Shown here piece after piece: positions 1-8,208 of a stretch of DNA of 38,428 bases. The position numbers and the translations under genes are program-made. Within the stretch, counting starts at the first letter, position 1, and every line of letters starts with the position of its first letter. Under the pieces are notes generated by a model that was given only the letters and a program-made list of their open reading frames with translations, did not search any database and was not told where the DNA came from. Location: positions 1 to 38,428 of the forward strand of contig CAILJH010000045.1 of NCBI GenBank assembly GCA_903834475.1, written 5' to 3'. Source of the DNA: an uncultured Prolixibacteraceae bacterium (lineage in GTDB: Bacteria; Bacteroidota; Bacteroidia; Bacteroidales; Prolixibacteraceae).

Positions 1-456
1 CTCGACACCCAATGGTTCATACTGGTAATTCGATGCCGATTTATGACATGCACTGCATTCAACAACCGTATGGCCACCTTCCAGCGGGAATCGGGTCGCT
101 TTGTGCAAGGTAATGGAACTTTTAATGGTCCAGGCCTGTGTGTCGTGGCAACGGGCACAGCTGGGTCCCAGGGTATTGCGGTGCATATCGGTATGGCAGG
201 AAATACATTCACTTTTTGCTTCCTCAAATTTGAGTGTTTTGTGACAAAGGATGCAATCGGTAGCCTGATGCTGGCCGGTCAATTTAAAAGTTGTTGTATT
301 GTGATCGAAGGTCATAACTGTCTTGAGCAACTTCCAGCTATTTGAGGTGTGGAAAGCTGTGCAGTCTGTTTTGAACGTTGAACCATGCGGAGATGTTTGA
401 GCAAACCCAGCTAAGGACAACAAGACAAAGACTATTATTTGTGACAGCTTTTGCAT
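1..456 (-). CDS. Multihaem c-type cytochrome, N-terminal part (cut by left window edge)
   Basis: An open frame of 152 codons runs from ATG at 456-454 to the window edge with no stop, so only the N-terminus is visible. It begins with a Sec signal peptide (hydrophobic residues about 4-17, cleavage probably after FAQ), so the product is exported. Four intact CxxCH haem-attachment motifs follow (CILCH, CISCH, CARCH, CSACH). A fifth site near residues 32-36 reads CTAFH, with Phe where the second Cys should be. Its start overlaps the 3' end of the upstream 20-haem cytochrome gene by 22 bases, so the two are co-transcribed and probably translationally coupled. Expected role: periplasmic electron carrier working with the cytochrome b and flavoprotein encoded upstream. 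Haem motifs and signal peptide are read directly; partner and acceptor are unknown. Confidence 0.85.
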   Translation of the reverse strand, partial: MQKLSQIIVFVLLSLAGFAQTSPHGSTFKTDCTAFHTSNSWKLLKTVMTFDHNTTTFKLTGQHQATDCILCHKTLKFEEAKSECISCHTDMHRNTLGPSCARCHDTQAWTIKSSITLHKATRFPLEGGHTVVECSACHKSASNYQYEPLGVE

Positions 457-2045
457 ATCATTTCTGTGTTTTTATATTGGATAAATGGAGCGGAAGTTGA
501 ATTATTCAGTTTATGACATTTCTTGCATTCCACTTTTTGGTGTCCTCCATCAAGCTTAAACCGGGTTTTGCTATGGTCAAACTTTTCAGCTTTCCAGTTA
601 TCAAACCCATGGCACAACATACAATCAGTTTTTTCCTTGACAATAAATTGTTTTTGGTGCACATCGGTATGGCACTCTTCACAATCTCCTGAAAGTTCTG
701 AAAATTTCTGAACGGCAACATTGTCATTTCCATTTTTGAAGTGACATTCACGACACGTTCGATTTTCGTGTTTACCTTTTAATTCAAAGTTTGTTTTCTT
801 ATGATCAAACGCAATACTATTCCAATTTATTACAGTATGGCAACTTTCGCATTTTTCTTCCGGAATAAATTTTTCCTTGATGTGGCTTTTATGGATGTTT
901 TCATGGCAGGCAACACAACGCTTATCCATTGCAGCAAATTGCCAATCTTTTTCTTTCTTGTGGCAGAATAAGCAGGGAGTTGCAGCATGTGCGCCTTCTA
1001 ATTTGAAGCTGGTAAGGTTGTGGCGTTCAAAGTTGAAAGATGATCCTGGGAATCCTTTTACATTATGACACTCTTTACAATCCGGAGTGAATGTATTCTT
1101 TGTAAATTGTCCTTTATGGTAATCCGTGTGACAATCACCGCATCGTGCAAATTTCATTGGCGTCGTGTAACTGCCGGTTTTGTGGCACTTCTTGCATTCA
1201 ACATTCAAATGTTTCCCAATAAGCGGGTAATCTGTTTTGGAATGATCGAATGTATTTGAACTTACAGATGCAATCTGATGGAACGAATTTTCAGAATGGC
1301 ACTTCCGGCAATCCTGACCAAATTTATTTTCATGGATGTCTTTATGACAGTCGGTGCATTTGCTGAATGCTATTCCCGAAAATTTCTGAAAATCCTTTCC
1401 TTCTTTCTTTTCTTTTAAATGGCATTTGATGCAATCAACATCGGCATGTTTTCCGATCAGAGGGTATTTGGTACTTTGGTGTTTAAAATTCGGTGCAGGT
1501 TTAAACGAATCGTGACCGTGACAGGAAGCACAATCGTTTGTTGACAGGGTTTTTTGGTGATAATCGACATGGCACGAAACGCATTTGGTATCTAATCCCA
1601 GGTAAGATTTTCCTGAACTTTTCTGTGATTTTTTTACTTTAACGAATTCACTTTTATGGCATGCGCTGCATGATATTTTGGCATGTTTTCCTTTTAATTC
1701 ATAACCTGCTAATTGATGGTTAAATTTAATCGTGTCGAAGCGCACAATCTGAAAATTACGGCCGTGATGATCGCTATGGCAGGCAAAACAATCTTTGCCT
1801 TTCACATCGGTTGAAATATGGTAACCTTTATTCGCATCAATCAACGACTTGATTTCCTTATGGCATTCCAAGCATTTTCCTGAGGTTACTTTATTGCCCA
1901 GTTCATGGCAAGCCGTACAATTGGAAAGACCTTCAAGCTTGGCATGTGCAGAAGTCAATTTCCCGGGCGAGATTTGAGCCTGGGTATGGTATATACTGAC
2001 CGTTAAAAGAATACTTATAAGAATTTTTGCAAATCTTCTCTTCAT
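435..2045 (-). CDS. Periplasmic multihaem cytochrome c with 20 CxxCH motifs
   Basis: This 536-residue protein has a Sec signal peptide (residues 1-23, ending HTQA-Q) and no lipobox or later membrane segment, so it should be soluble and periplasmic. I count 20 CxxCH motifs, from CTACH near residue 43 to CKSCH at the extreme C-terminus. They recur in a repeating pattern, roughly 'FxHxxTxxxLxGKHxxxxCxxCH' followed by 'CxxCHxDxHxxxF', with many extra His residues that can act as distal haem ligands. This resembles cytochrome c3/c7-type repeat proteins that act as electron wires or capacitors. It is third in a minus-strand operon after a cytochrome b-like protein and a ferredoxin-flavoprotein, 45 bases below the latter. 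Terminal acceptor cannot be told from sequence. Confidence 0.9.
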   Translation of the reverse strand: MKRRFAKILISILLTVSIYHTQAQISPGKLTSAHAKLEGLSNCTACHELGNKVTSGKCLECHKEIKSLIDANKGYHISTDVKGKDCFACHSDHHGRNFQIVRFDTIKFNHQLAGYELKGKHAKISCSACHKSEFVKVKKSQKSSGKSYLGLDTKCVSCHVDYHQKTLSTNDCASCHGHDSFKPAPNFKHQSTKYPLIGKHADVDCIKCHLKEKKEGKDFQKFSGIAFSKCTDCHKDIHENKFGQDCRKCHSENSFHQIASVSSNTFDHSKTDYPLIGKHLNVECKKCHKTGSYTTPMKFARCGDCHTDYHKGQFTKNTFTPDCKECHNVKGFPGSSFNFERHNLTSFKLEGAHAATPCLFCHKKEKDWQFAAMDKRCVACHENIHKSHIKEKFIPEEKCESCHTVINWNSIAFDHKKTNFELKGKHENRTCRECHFKNGNDNVAVQKFSELSGDCEECHTDVHQKQFIVKEKTDCMLCHGFDNWKAEKFDHSKTRFKLDGGHQKVECKKCHKLNNSTSAPFIQYKNTEMICKSCHK

Positions 2046-2090
2046 ACTTTTGCTTACTCCTGCAAATTAGTAATATCAATGGCTACATCG

Positions 2091-3422
2091 TTAGTGTTTC
2101 AGCAGTGCTTCACCAAACTTCCGGGTAATCTGAATTCCAGCTTTTTCAAGGAACTGGGTCGGAAGCTCTCCGCCGGCAAAAATGTAAACCAATTCGTTTT
2201 CAAGCTCAGTAACTTCATTTGACAATAAATCCGTAATTTTTACATGATCCTCCTCAATGGATTTTAAACTGGTATTGAATCTGACATCTATTTGGTTCAG
2301 CGTCATAGCCTCTTTTATTTTCACGTTATTCCCAGGTTTAATTCTCCCAAAAGTTTCGCCCCGATAAGAAAGTGTGACCTGGTTTTGCTCTGTAAGCAGC
2401 AATGCAGTTTCAATGGCTGAATCACCCCCACCTACAACTACAATTTTTTTGTTCTCAATGAGTTCAGGTTCAAGAAGCCGGTAGGCAACTTTAGCTGTCA
2501 TTTCTCCGGGGATATTTAATTTCCTTGGCGTTCCCCTTCGTCCAATCGCCAATAATACTTTCCGGGCCGTAAAATATTCTTTGGTAGATGTTTCTATTTT
2601 GAACCGAAAATCCTGATAAGTAATGCTTTCAACTTTCGAGTTCTCCTTGATCTTAATTTGATTCTTGCCTAACACATCAACCCACAAGTCCAACAGTTCA
2701 GACTTGCTGGTTTCAAAAAGCTTCACTTTACCATACAGCGGAATATCCATTGGAGAAGTCATAACTATTTTTTTCCTTGGAAAAGTAAAAACAGTTCCCC
2801 CCAAAGAATCTTGTTCCAATGTAAGAGCAGAAAGCTCCAGCTTTTTCGCAGTCAGTGAAGCGGCAATTCCTGCCGGGCCTGCGCCGATTATGATTAAATC
2901 ATAGTCGGCTTCAATTTTTTTGTCGATTTTTTTCGAAAGGTTTTCAACGGCCTGCTTGCCTTGAACAACCGCATTTTTGATCAAACCCATTCCCCCGATT
3001 TCTCCTGCAATGTAAATGCCAGGTACGTTCGTTTCGAACATTTGATCGACGTGAGGCAAATCAACACCGCGCTTCTCAGTACCAATGCATAACGTAATTG
3101 CCTGTGTGGGGCAAGCATGAAAACAAGCACCATGACCAATGCAGTGGGAAGTATTAATTGCTGTTGCTTTGCCATTCAGAATTCCCAGAATGTCTTTCTC
3201 AGGACAAGCAGTAATGCATGCGCCGGATTGAATACAGGAATTTACATTGACAACCGGGTGAAGCGAAACTGGCTCATACAAGCCGTCAGCTTTGGCAATC
3301 TTTATTTTTTCCTCTACAATTTTCGAATTTCTCTTTTGTTTCCGGAGATAAATAAAAAGGATCGAAAAAAATAGAATCCCAAAGAATGAATAGATGATTA
3401 TTGTTTCAGTTAATTCTTCCAT
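2091..3422 (-). CDS. Membrane-anchored ferredoxin-FAD/NAD(P) oxidoreductase
   Basis: The 443-residue protein has one N-terminal membrane segment (about residues 8-26) followed by a Lys/Arg-rich stretch, so the bulk should face the cytoplasm. A ferredoxin-like domain (about 55-110) carries two Cys clusters, C63-C69-C73 and C94-C100-C104. Each lacks the second Cys of the usual CxxCxxCxxxCP motif (Ser66 and His97 sit there). A thioredoxin-reductase-like domain follows, with an FAD GxGxxG (GAGPAG, about 180-185) and a second dinucleotide motif GGGDSA. No redox-active CxxC is visible, so it is not a true thioredoxin reductase. A segment resembling the VPGIYIAGE tail of such reductases lies before the FAD motif, near residue 133. 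Probable role: NAD(P)H oxidation feeding the neighbouring cytochromes. Partners are inferred from the operon, with 9-base spacing to the cytochrome b gene. Confidence 0.8.
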   Translation of the reverse strand: MEELTETIIIYSFFGILFFSILFIYLRKQKRNSKIVEEKIKIAKADGLYEPVSLHPVVNVNSCIQSGACITACPEKDILGILNGKATAINTSHCIGHGACFHACPTQAITLCIGTEKRGVDLPHVDQMFETNVPGIYIAGEIGGMGLIKNAVVQGKQAVENLSKKIDKKIEADYDLIIIGAGPAGIAASLTAKKLELSALTLEQDSLGGTVFTFPRKKIVMTSPMDIPLYGKVKLFETSKSELLDLWVDVLGKNQIKIKENSKVESITYQDFRFKIETSTKEYFTARKVLLAIGRRGTPRKLNIPGEMTAKVAYRLLEPELIENKKIVVVGGGDSAIETALLLTEQNQVTLSYRGETFGRIKPGNNVKIKEAMTLNQIDVRFNTSLKSIEEDHVKITDLLSNEVTELENELVYIFAGGELPTQFLEKAGIQITRKFGEALLKH

Positions 3423-3431
3423 CGTTTATAT

Positions 3432-4304
3432 CTAAAAAATCCATCGCGCACCAAAAGTAACAGTAACAATTACATGTATAATCATGATGATCAGCATCAA
3501 TATAGCAAATGGCAAATGTGCAACATGCCAGTATTTAAAGAGGTTTTGCATGGTAAGAAGCCGGTCAATTTTTCGGTTCAGATTGATTTCGTTTTTAATA
3601 AGGCGTATAACTTGCTTGAAGTTATTTCCGCTGATTCCGCTATCTATAAGTATTTCCTTTACATCCTTGATGGTTTTACGTTCAAATTTGTACTTGGCAA
3701 TACTCCTTTGGAGCATATTGCCTCCCAGTCGGTCGGGCCGTTGTTTAACAGCCTGTAGAACAACTTCAAGCACAATTTCGTCAAGATTATAACCTTTGGA
3801 AAGTTGCAGGTTCAACTCATCTTTCATATGGTTGATTTCATTCAGGTTCATTTCTCCCCCTTCAATGGTTCGGGGAATTTGCAAATAAATATATCTGCCT
3901 ATTACTCCGCTGAGAACAACTGCAACCATGCTCCAAAAGCTAACTGCAACCAGTCCTCCAAAAATGAAAGCGGTGTGATAAAGTACCAGTACGGGACCAA
4001 GAATACACAGGAAAATATGAAATTCGAGCCAATGCGATAATAAACCGAACCTGGAGAATTTCCGGATTCTTTTACGAAACATGTACATGGCAACTCCAAG
4101 AACAATCAGTATCGAACCGACGATTCCAAAACCATGACCCAAAAGACCACTTGATTTTAACGACTGATTATCAGGATGAAAAAAACGATCTTCAATACCT
4201 AATGAATAATAGCTATAGCCTAAATAGCCTAAGTAAAAAGTAGTAATTACTACAATAACGGAAAGTACTCCGATATATATTCGGTGTGTGTAACTATGCT
4301 TCAT
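3432..4304 (-). CDS. Cytochrome b-like integral membrane protein
   Basis: I choose the ATG at 4304 (MKHSYTH); a TTG two codons upstream is possible. The roughly 290-residue product shows about five membrane helices, near residues 10-32, 58-78, 92-118, 122-145 and 264-288. A charged soluble stretch of about 110 residues lies between helices 4 and 5. Histidines sit at helix ends and inside helices (GHGFG in helix 2, HWLEFH and YHTAF in helix 3, HVAHLP and IIHVIV in helix 5). That is the pattern expected of b-haem ligands, but I cannot assign a named family. It is first in the operon with the flavoprotein and two multihaem cytochromes. The likely task is carrying electrons across the inner membrane between the cytoplasmic flavoprotein or quinol and the periplasmic cytochromes. 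Confidence 0.7.
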   Translation of the reverse strand: MKHSYTHRIYIGVLSVIVVITTFYLGYLGYSYYSLGIEDRFFHPDNQSLKSSGLLGHGFGIVGSILIVLGVAMYMFRKRIRKFSRFGLLSHWLEFHIFLCILGPVLVLYHTAFIFGGLVAVSFWSMVAVVLSGVIGRYIYLQIPRTIEGGEMNLNEINHMKDELNLQLSKGYNLDEIVLEVVLQAVKQRPDRLGGNMLQRSIAKYKFERKTIKDVKEILIDSGISGNNFKQVIRLIKNEINLNRKIDRLLTMQNLFKYWHVAHLPFAILMLIIMIIHVIVTVTFGARWIF

Positions 4305-4421
4305 TTGCAAATCTTTTTAATCCCTACCAACAATAATCCACATCATTCTGTAGGATGAAAGTACTCATTATTTTTATATTCAATCATTTTAACGGACATT
4401 TTAACTAATTATTATTCTTTT

Positions 4422-4437
4422 TGTGATCTTGGTCATT
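4422..4437. promoter_or_regulatory. Candidate CRP/FNR-family operator
   Basis: The site reads TGTGA, six bases, TCATT: 8 of 10 half-site positions match the CRP-type consensus TGTGA-N6-TCACA. The inner core TGATC-TT-GGTCA is itself nearly symmetric. It lies about 118 bases upstream of the cytochrome b start and about 119 bases upstream of the glycosyltransferase start. CRP/FNR-family regulators often govern respiratory genes, which favours the cytochrome operon as target. A single site found by eye may be chance. Confidence 0.35.
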
Positions 4438-4522
4438 GTTTGATAAGCATAAATATTTAGCTTGTAATCCACACAAATGGTCGCGTTTATGATTTATTAA
4501 ACTATTTTAGGATGAAAAAAAT

Positions 4523-4530
4523 TATCTTTA
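4523..4530 (+). promoter_or_regulatory. Possible -7 promoter element for the glycosyltransferase pair
   Basis: TATCTTTA matches the Bacteroidota -7 consensus TAnnTTTG except for the last base, and lies 26 bases upstream of the ATG at 4556. No convincing -33 TTTG was found at the expected distance. Confidence 0.3.
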
Positions 4531-4555
4531 CCGGGCAAGATATTCTGCATTCCGA

Positions 4556-5845
4556 ATGATCATGAAGAAGGTACTGATAATTACATATTACTGGCCGCCA
4601 TCAGGTGGGGCAGGTGTTCAGCGATGGCTGAAATTTGCCAAATACCTGCCGGAGTTTGGCTGGCAGCCAATCATCCTGACTGTCGATCCCAAATATGCCA
4701 GTTATCCGCAACGCGACAATAGCCTGTTAACTGAAGTCGACTTTAATTGCATGGTTTTCACCACTAAAAGCTTCGAGCTATACAATTTATACAAATTTGT
4801 TTCAGGTAAAAAGGAAGTTCCATATGGCGGTTTTGCCAATGAGTCGAAAGAAGGAATCTTTCAAAAAGTATCGAAATTCCTGAGAGGGAATTTTTTACTG
4901 CCCGACCCGCGAAAAGGCTGGAATAAATATGCTTATAAAAAGGCAACCGAACTGATACGCGAATACCATATTGAAACAGTGATAACCACCAGTCCTCCGC
5001 ATTCAACGCAACTCATTGGCCTGAAACTTAAGCGGAACTTTCCGATTCAATGGATTGCCGATTTGCGCGATCCGTGGACCGATATTTATTATTACAATCA
5101 ATTTAAACATACGGCGCTGGCTCGAAAAACTGATCAGAATTACGAGCGAAAAGTCGTTGAAAATGCTGATTTACTAATCACTGTAAGCGAAGATGTGAAA
5201 AGGATATTTGCTGAGAAATCAGATTTACGCATAGCAAATAAAACTTTTGTAATTCCAAACGGATTTGATGAAGATGATTTTAAAATCAACATTTTACCTG
5301 CTGAAACCAGAAAAGTTATAACCTATTCCGGCACTATCTCAGAAGCATATCCTCTGGAAAGTCTGCTGAAAGCACTTTGCCTTTTACCCGACGAATTGAA
5401 ATCTCAAATCATCATTCGATTTGTAGGTAAAGTTCCGGCCTCGATTGTTGACCAATTCAGGTCCGCAGGACTTGAAATTGACTTGACAGGATATGTCGAT
5501 CATCCCAGATCCATTGAATATTTATTTCGGTCCGACTTGCTTTTGCTGGTAATTCCGAAAGTGAAAAATAACAAGGGAATCCTGACGGGCAAATTTTTCG
5601 AATACCTGGCTTCACAAAAACCGGTTCTGGCTATTGGTCCAACCGATGGCGATCTGGCAAAAATCATTCAGGAAACCAAATGCGGCAAACTATTTGATTA
5701 TGATGACATGAAAGGAATGCGTCGGTTTATTCAGGATAAACTGAGCAACCCGAAAGAATTGTCCAGTCCGGAATTGGCAAACCGGTATTCACGGAAAGAA
5801 CTGACCAGAGATCTTACAAAGATTCTCGAAAATAGTCAGCCATGA
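4556..5845 (+). CDS. Glycosyltransferase, GT-B fold (GT4-like)
   Basis: The 429-residue protein starts with a Rossmann strand and a glycine-rich loop (VLIITYYWPPSGGAGVQR) typical of GT4-type transferases of surface polysaccharides. The C-terminal nucleotide-sugar half includes VIPNGFDEDDF near residue 237 and GKFFEYLASQKPVLAIG near residue 345, where the Glu-containing EYLA segment normally contacts the sugar nucleotide. No signal peptide or membrane helix is seen, so it is cytosolic or peripheral at the membrane. An alternative ATG lies two codons downstream. Its stop overlaps the start of the next gene (ATGA), so the pair is translationally coupled. Donor and acceptor sugars cannot be deduced; the nearby nonulosonate and flippase genes suggest cell-surface glycan assembly. 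Confidence 0.85.
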   Translation: MIMKKVLIITYYWPPSGGAGVQRWLKFAKYLPEFGWQPIILTVDPKYASYPQRDNSLLTEVDFNCMVFTTKSFELYNLYKFVSGKKEVPYGGFANESKEGIFQKVSKFLRGNFLLPDPRKGWNKYAYKKATELIREYHIETVITTSPPHSTQLIGLKLKRNFPIQWIADLRDPWTDIYYYNQFKHTALARKTDQNYERKVVENADLLITVSEDVKRIFAEKSDLRIANKTFVIPNGFDEDDFKINILPAETRKVITYSGTISEAYPLESLLKALCLLPDELKSQIIIRFVGKVPASIVDQFRSAGLEIDLTGYVDHPRSIEYLFRSDLLLLVIPKVKNNKGILTGKFFEYLASQKPVLAIGPTDGDLAKIIQETKCGKLFDYDDMKGMRRFIQDKLSNPKELSSPELANRYSRKELTRDLTKILENSQP

Positions 5846-7650
5846 GCAAGACAATCATTATTAACAGGCTGCTTTCTGATTCCGAAATCGATGAAATCAA
5901 ACGATTATCTGACGCCGGATCGAATGTTTTTTCCATTTCTGCGGCAAATTCAATGCATTTCGCTGAACGGATTTTGCTCAGTTCGGAAGAAAAAAAACAG
6001 ATCAATTATGAAATCATGGACGAAGTTCTTCGGTTTGGCGACTTGCCCGTTGGCGATCAAACCCTTGCCGACCTGTTCCGGATTGATACCGCAAGTGTCT
6101 GGCACTACCAGAAATTCAGGGTATATTTTGCAGTGCGCAACCTAATGTATTTTGTGAAGTCAGCCCAACTGAAATTCAGTTCGTTCGAAGATCATACCTG
6201 GTTTGTTCCTTCAGAAACCAAACCTCTTTCCGGCCTTTTTCCTGAAGTTGATTTCAGGTTTCCGACAACAAAAGCCAAAGCCAAATTCAATTTTGACAAT
6301 CTTTTCAGTTATTTGGTTTTGATCAAATACCGGTTCCTCAGCCAGTTGTTTTCTGCCCCAAAACATCCGGAATATTTGGTATACCTGACTGAAAAGTATT
6401 CCTCTGTTTTGGATAAATCCACGATGAAAACAAGGCCAAGTCATCATATTCTGGAATACCTGATTTCGGAATTGGATAGCCGATTTGCTTTATTGACAGA
6501 AGTTCTGATGCCTAAACCGAAAGGGAAATCGGACTATTCGTTTTCATGGAATCAATTTCAATCTTCCTGGAAAGAACATCCGAAGGTTTTTTTGGAAGGG
6601 TTTCTGATTTCAGGATTGCTGAAAAGGAGCGTCCGTAAATCGGCAAACAAGGCGCAGGAAACTATTCGGTCTGCCTATCCAAAAGTTCGGGAAACGGAAC
6701 TTTCGCTGATTCAAAAAATAACACTTGAAGTTTTTCAGTCTTTGGATAAATCGTCAGGATTCTACCTGTATCGCTACTTTGCTGCCCGGAATTACTTCAA
6801 GACTTCAGGAATTAAAGCGGTGATTGCTGCTGACGAAAACAGCCCACTCACCAAATCAATTCTGGATGCAGCCAAATTCTGCGGGATAAAAATCATTGGA
6901 TTGCAGCACGGAACCATGCACGATTTGCACCCGGCATATCTTTATACTGAAAACGATCGCAAAAATCGTATGATGCCCGACCTGACGCTGACCTGGGGGA
7001 AATACTGGGAGGAATTTCTAATTGAAAAAGGCAATTATCCAAAAGATTCCGTGATTTCTGTTGGTCAAATTCGAACCGATATTATTCCGGTTTTACTAAA
7101 ATCTGAAAATCTGAAAAATTCGGAATCGTCTAAAACAATTGTATTTGCATCGCAACCTCAACGCGATCCTGAATTGAGATTTCAGGCGGCTTTCGATGTG
7201 TTCAAGTCTGCGGGCAAATTGCCTCAATCACGCTTAATCGTAAAACTTCATCCCCGCGAGTTTGCTGATTCGGAGTATTATTCAGCGATTGCCAAAGAAG
7301 CAGAATGCTCCAATTACACATTGAATACCACTTCCGATTTGTATCAGTTGATTGCTTCATGCGATGTGCTGATTACCTGCTTTTCAACGGTTGGCACCGA
7401 AACAGTCTACTTTCACAAACCACTGATTATTCTTGATCACTTGAAACAGGATATCATGGGATATGTCGCAGAGGGCGTGGCCTTTCAGGCTACTGATGCC
7501 GTAAGTCTGACAGAAATTCTCTCCGGAGTTTTCTCAGGATCGCTTCAGATTAACCGTGAGAAGTACGATTCATTTATTCAGAAATATGCTTTTCAGATTG
7601 ATGGAAGAGTGGCTGAGCGGTGTTTAAAAGCAATAACAAAATCGGTGTAA
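5842..7650 (+). CDS. Putative surface-carbohydrate transferase (GT-B-like C-terminus)
   Basis: This 602-residue protein has no signal peptide or obvious membrane helix. The C-terminal half carries motifs seen in the GT-B superfamily that groups CDP-glycerol glycerophosphotransferases, capsule transferases and UDP-GlcNAc 2-epimerase-like folds: GLQHGTMHDLHPAY near residue 354, TWGKYWEEFL near 389, KLHPREF near 472 and a Ser/Thr-Glu loop (CFSTVGTETVYFHKPLIIL) near 515. The N-terminal 250 residues match nothing I recognise. It overlaps the preceding glycosyltransferase by four bases. Probable role: transfer of a sugar or phospho-polyol during surface polysaccharide synthesis. The stop codon directly abuts the stop of the convergent toxin gene. 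Confidence 0.6.
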   Translation: MSKTIIINRLLSDSEIDEIKRLSDAGSNVFSISAANSMHFAERILLSSEEKKQINYEIMDEVLRFGDLPVGDQTLADLFRIDTASVWHYQKFRVYFAVRNLMYFVKSAQLKFSSFEDHTWFVPSETKPLSGLFPEVDFRFPTTKAKAKFNFDNLFSYLVLIKYRFLSQLFSAPKHPEYLVYLTEKYSSVLDKSTMKTRPSHHILEYLISELDSRFALLTEVLMPKPKGKSDYSFSWNQFQSSWKEHPKVFLEGFLISGLLKRSVRKSANKAQETIRSAYPKVRETELSLIQKITLEVFQSLDKSSGFYLYRYFAARNYFKTSGIKAVIAADENSPLTKSILDAAKFCGIKIIGLQHGTMHDLHPAYLYTENDRKNRMMPDLTLTWGKYWEEFLIEKGNYPKDSVISVGQIRTDIIPVLLKSENLKNSESSKTIVFASQPQRDPELRFQAAFDVFKSAGKLPQSRLIVKLHPREFADSEYYSAIAKEAECSNYTLNTTSDLYQLIASCDVLITCFSTVGTETVYFHKPLIILDHLKQDIMGYVAEGVAFQATDAVSLTEILSGVFSGSLQINREKYDSFIQKYAFQIDGRVAERCLKAITKSV

Positions 7651-7956
7651 TTATCTTTTTCTGTTATGTTTTTTTCTGGCGGATTGGTAGGAATTGAAAA
7701 TATGCAAGATGTAAACTATATCCGTTTTTGGTGAATATTCATAAATGATTAGATAAGGAAACCGTTTAACTGACGCTTCACGAAATGAACCTTTTTTCTT
7801 CGGAAAACTTTCCGGATAATATTCAATTATTCCAAATACTTTATCCACAAATTCAATAAACCGAAATCCCAGACCAAGTAAAAGATTTTCATACCATTCA
7901 AATGATTCCTGAAGCTCTTTTGCAGCATGAGTTGAGATTACAATCTGACTTTGCAT
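7651..7956 (-). CDS. Type II toxin, ParE/RelE family
   Basis: The 101-residue protein has the layout of ParE/RelE toxins. An N-terminal helix pair with 'HAAKELQESFEWYE' is followed by 'GLGFRFIEFVDKVFGIIEYYPESFP' and a beta-strand tail 'VKRFPYLIIYEYSPKTDIVYILHIFN', the usual place of the conserved Arg and aromatic residues. The start ATG overlaps the stop of the antitoxin gene upstream (TAATG), the normal coupling of such modules. ParE members poison gyrase and RelE members cleave mRNA on the ribosome; I cannot decide between them. The gene ends exactly where the convergent glycan gene ends, with no intergenic base. Confidence 0.85.
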   Translation of the reverse strand: MQSQIVISTHAAKELQESFEWYENLLLGLGFRFIEFVDKVFGIIEYYPESFPKKKGSFREASVKRFPYLIIYEYSPKTDIVYILHIFNSYQSARKKHNRKR

Positions 7957-8192
7957 TAGATGTCCTCTTTAGGCAGACCATTTTTAAAATCGGTCCAGGA
8001 GATTCCAACATCCATGCCTGATTTTAAATCGGCCGACCGTTGTTCAATTTCAGCAACCAACTTATCATCTTTCCACCATTCATTCACATGATCAATATCG
8101 CCCTCAACAATTGTATAAATTGCTTTTACTTTCTTCTCATCAGCTGATCTAATGTACTCGTATAATTTTTGTCTTATTGTTGCTGTATCCAT
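7956..8192 (-). CDS. Antitoxin of ParE/RelE-type module
   Basis: This acidic 78-residue protein lies directly upstream of the toxin and overlaps it by one base. It resembles the small antitoxins paired with ParE-like toxins in Bacteroidota: an N-terminal helical stretch (IRQKLYEYIRSADEKKVKAIYTIV) and a C-terminal tail rich in Asp, Glu, Trp and Lys that would wrap the toxin. No classical helix-turn-helix or ribbon-helix-helix is evident, so autoregulation by DNA binding is uncertain. A -7-like box lies just upstream at 8209-8216. Assignment rests mostly on the partner gene. Confidence 0.75.
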   Translation of the reverse strand: MDTATIRQKLYEYIRSADEKKVKAIYTIVEGDIDHVNEWWKDDKLVAEIEQRSADLKSGMDVGISWTDFKNGLPKEDI

Positions 8193-8208
8193 AATCTACT
8201 AATTAATC

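Larger units (their letters stand above)
4305..4555. other. Divergent intergenic region between cytochrome operon and glycosyltransferase
   Basis: This 251-base AT-rich region separates two divergent transcription units, so it should carry promoters for both. I see a CRP/FNR-like palindrome at 4422-4437 and a -7-like box at 4523-4530 (both listed separately). No good TAnnTTTG box was found on the minus strand in front of the cytochrome b gene, and no ORF is credible here. Confidence 0.5.

Noticed and set aside
43-345. 100-codon plus-strand open frame at the left edge
   Set aside because: It is antisense to the clear multihaem cytochrome frame (1-456, minus) and has no family-like sequence.
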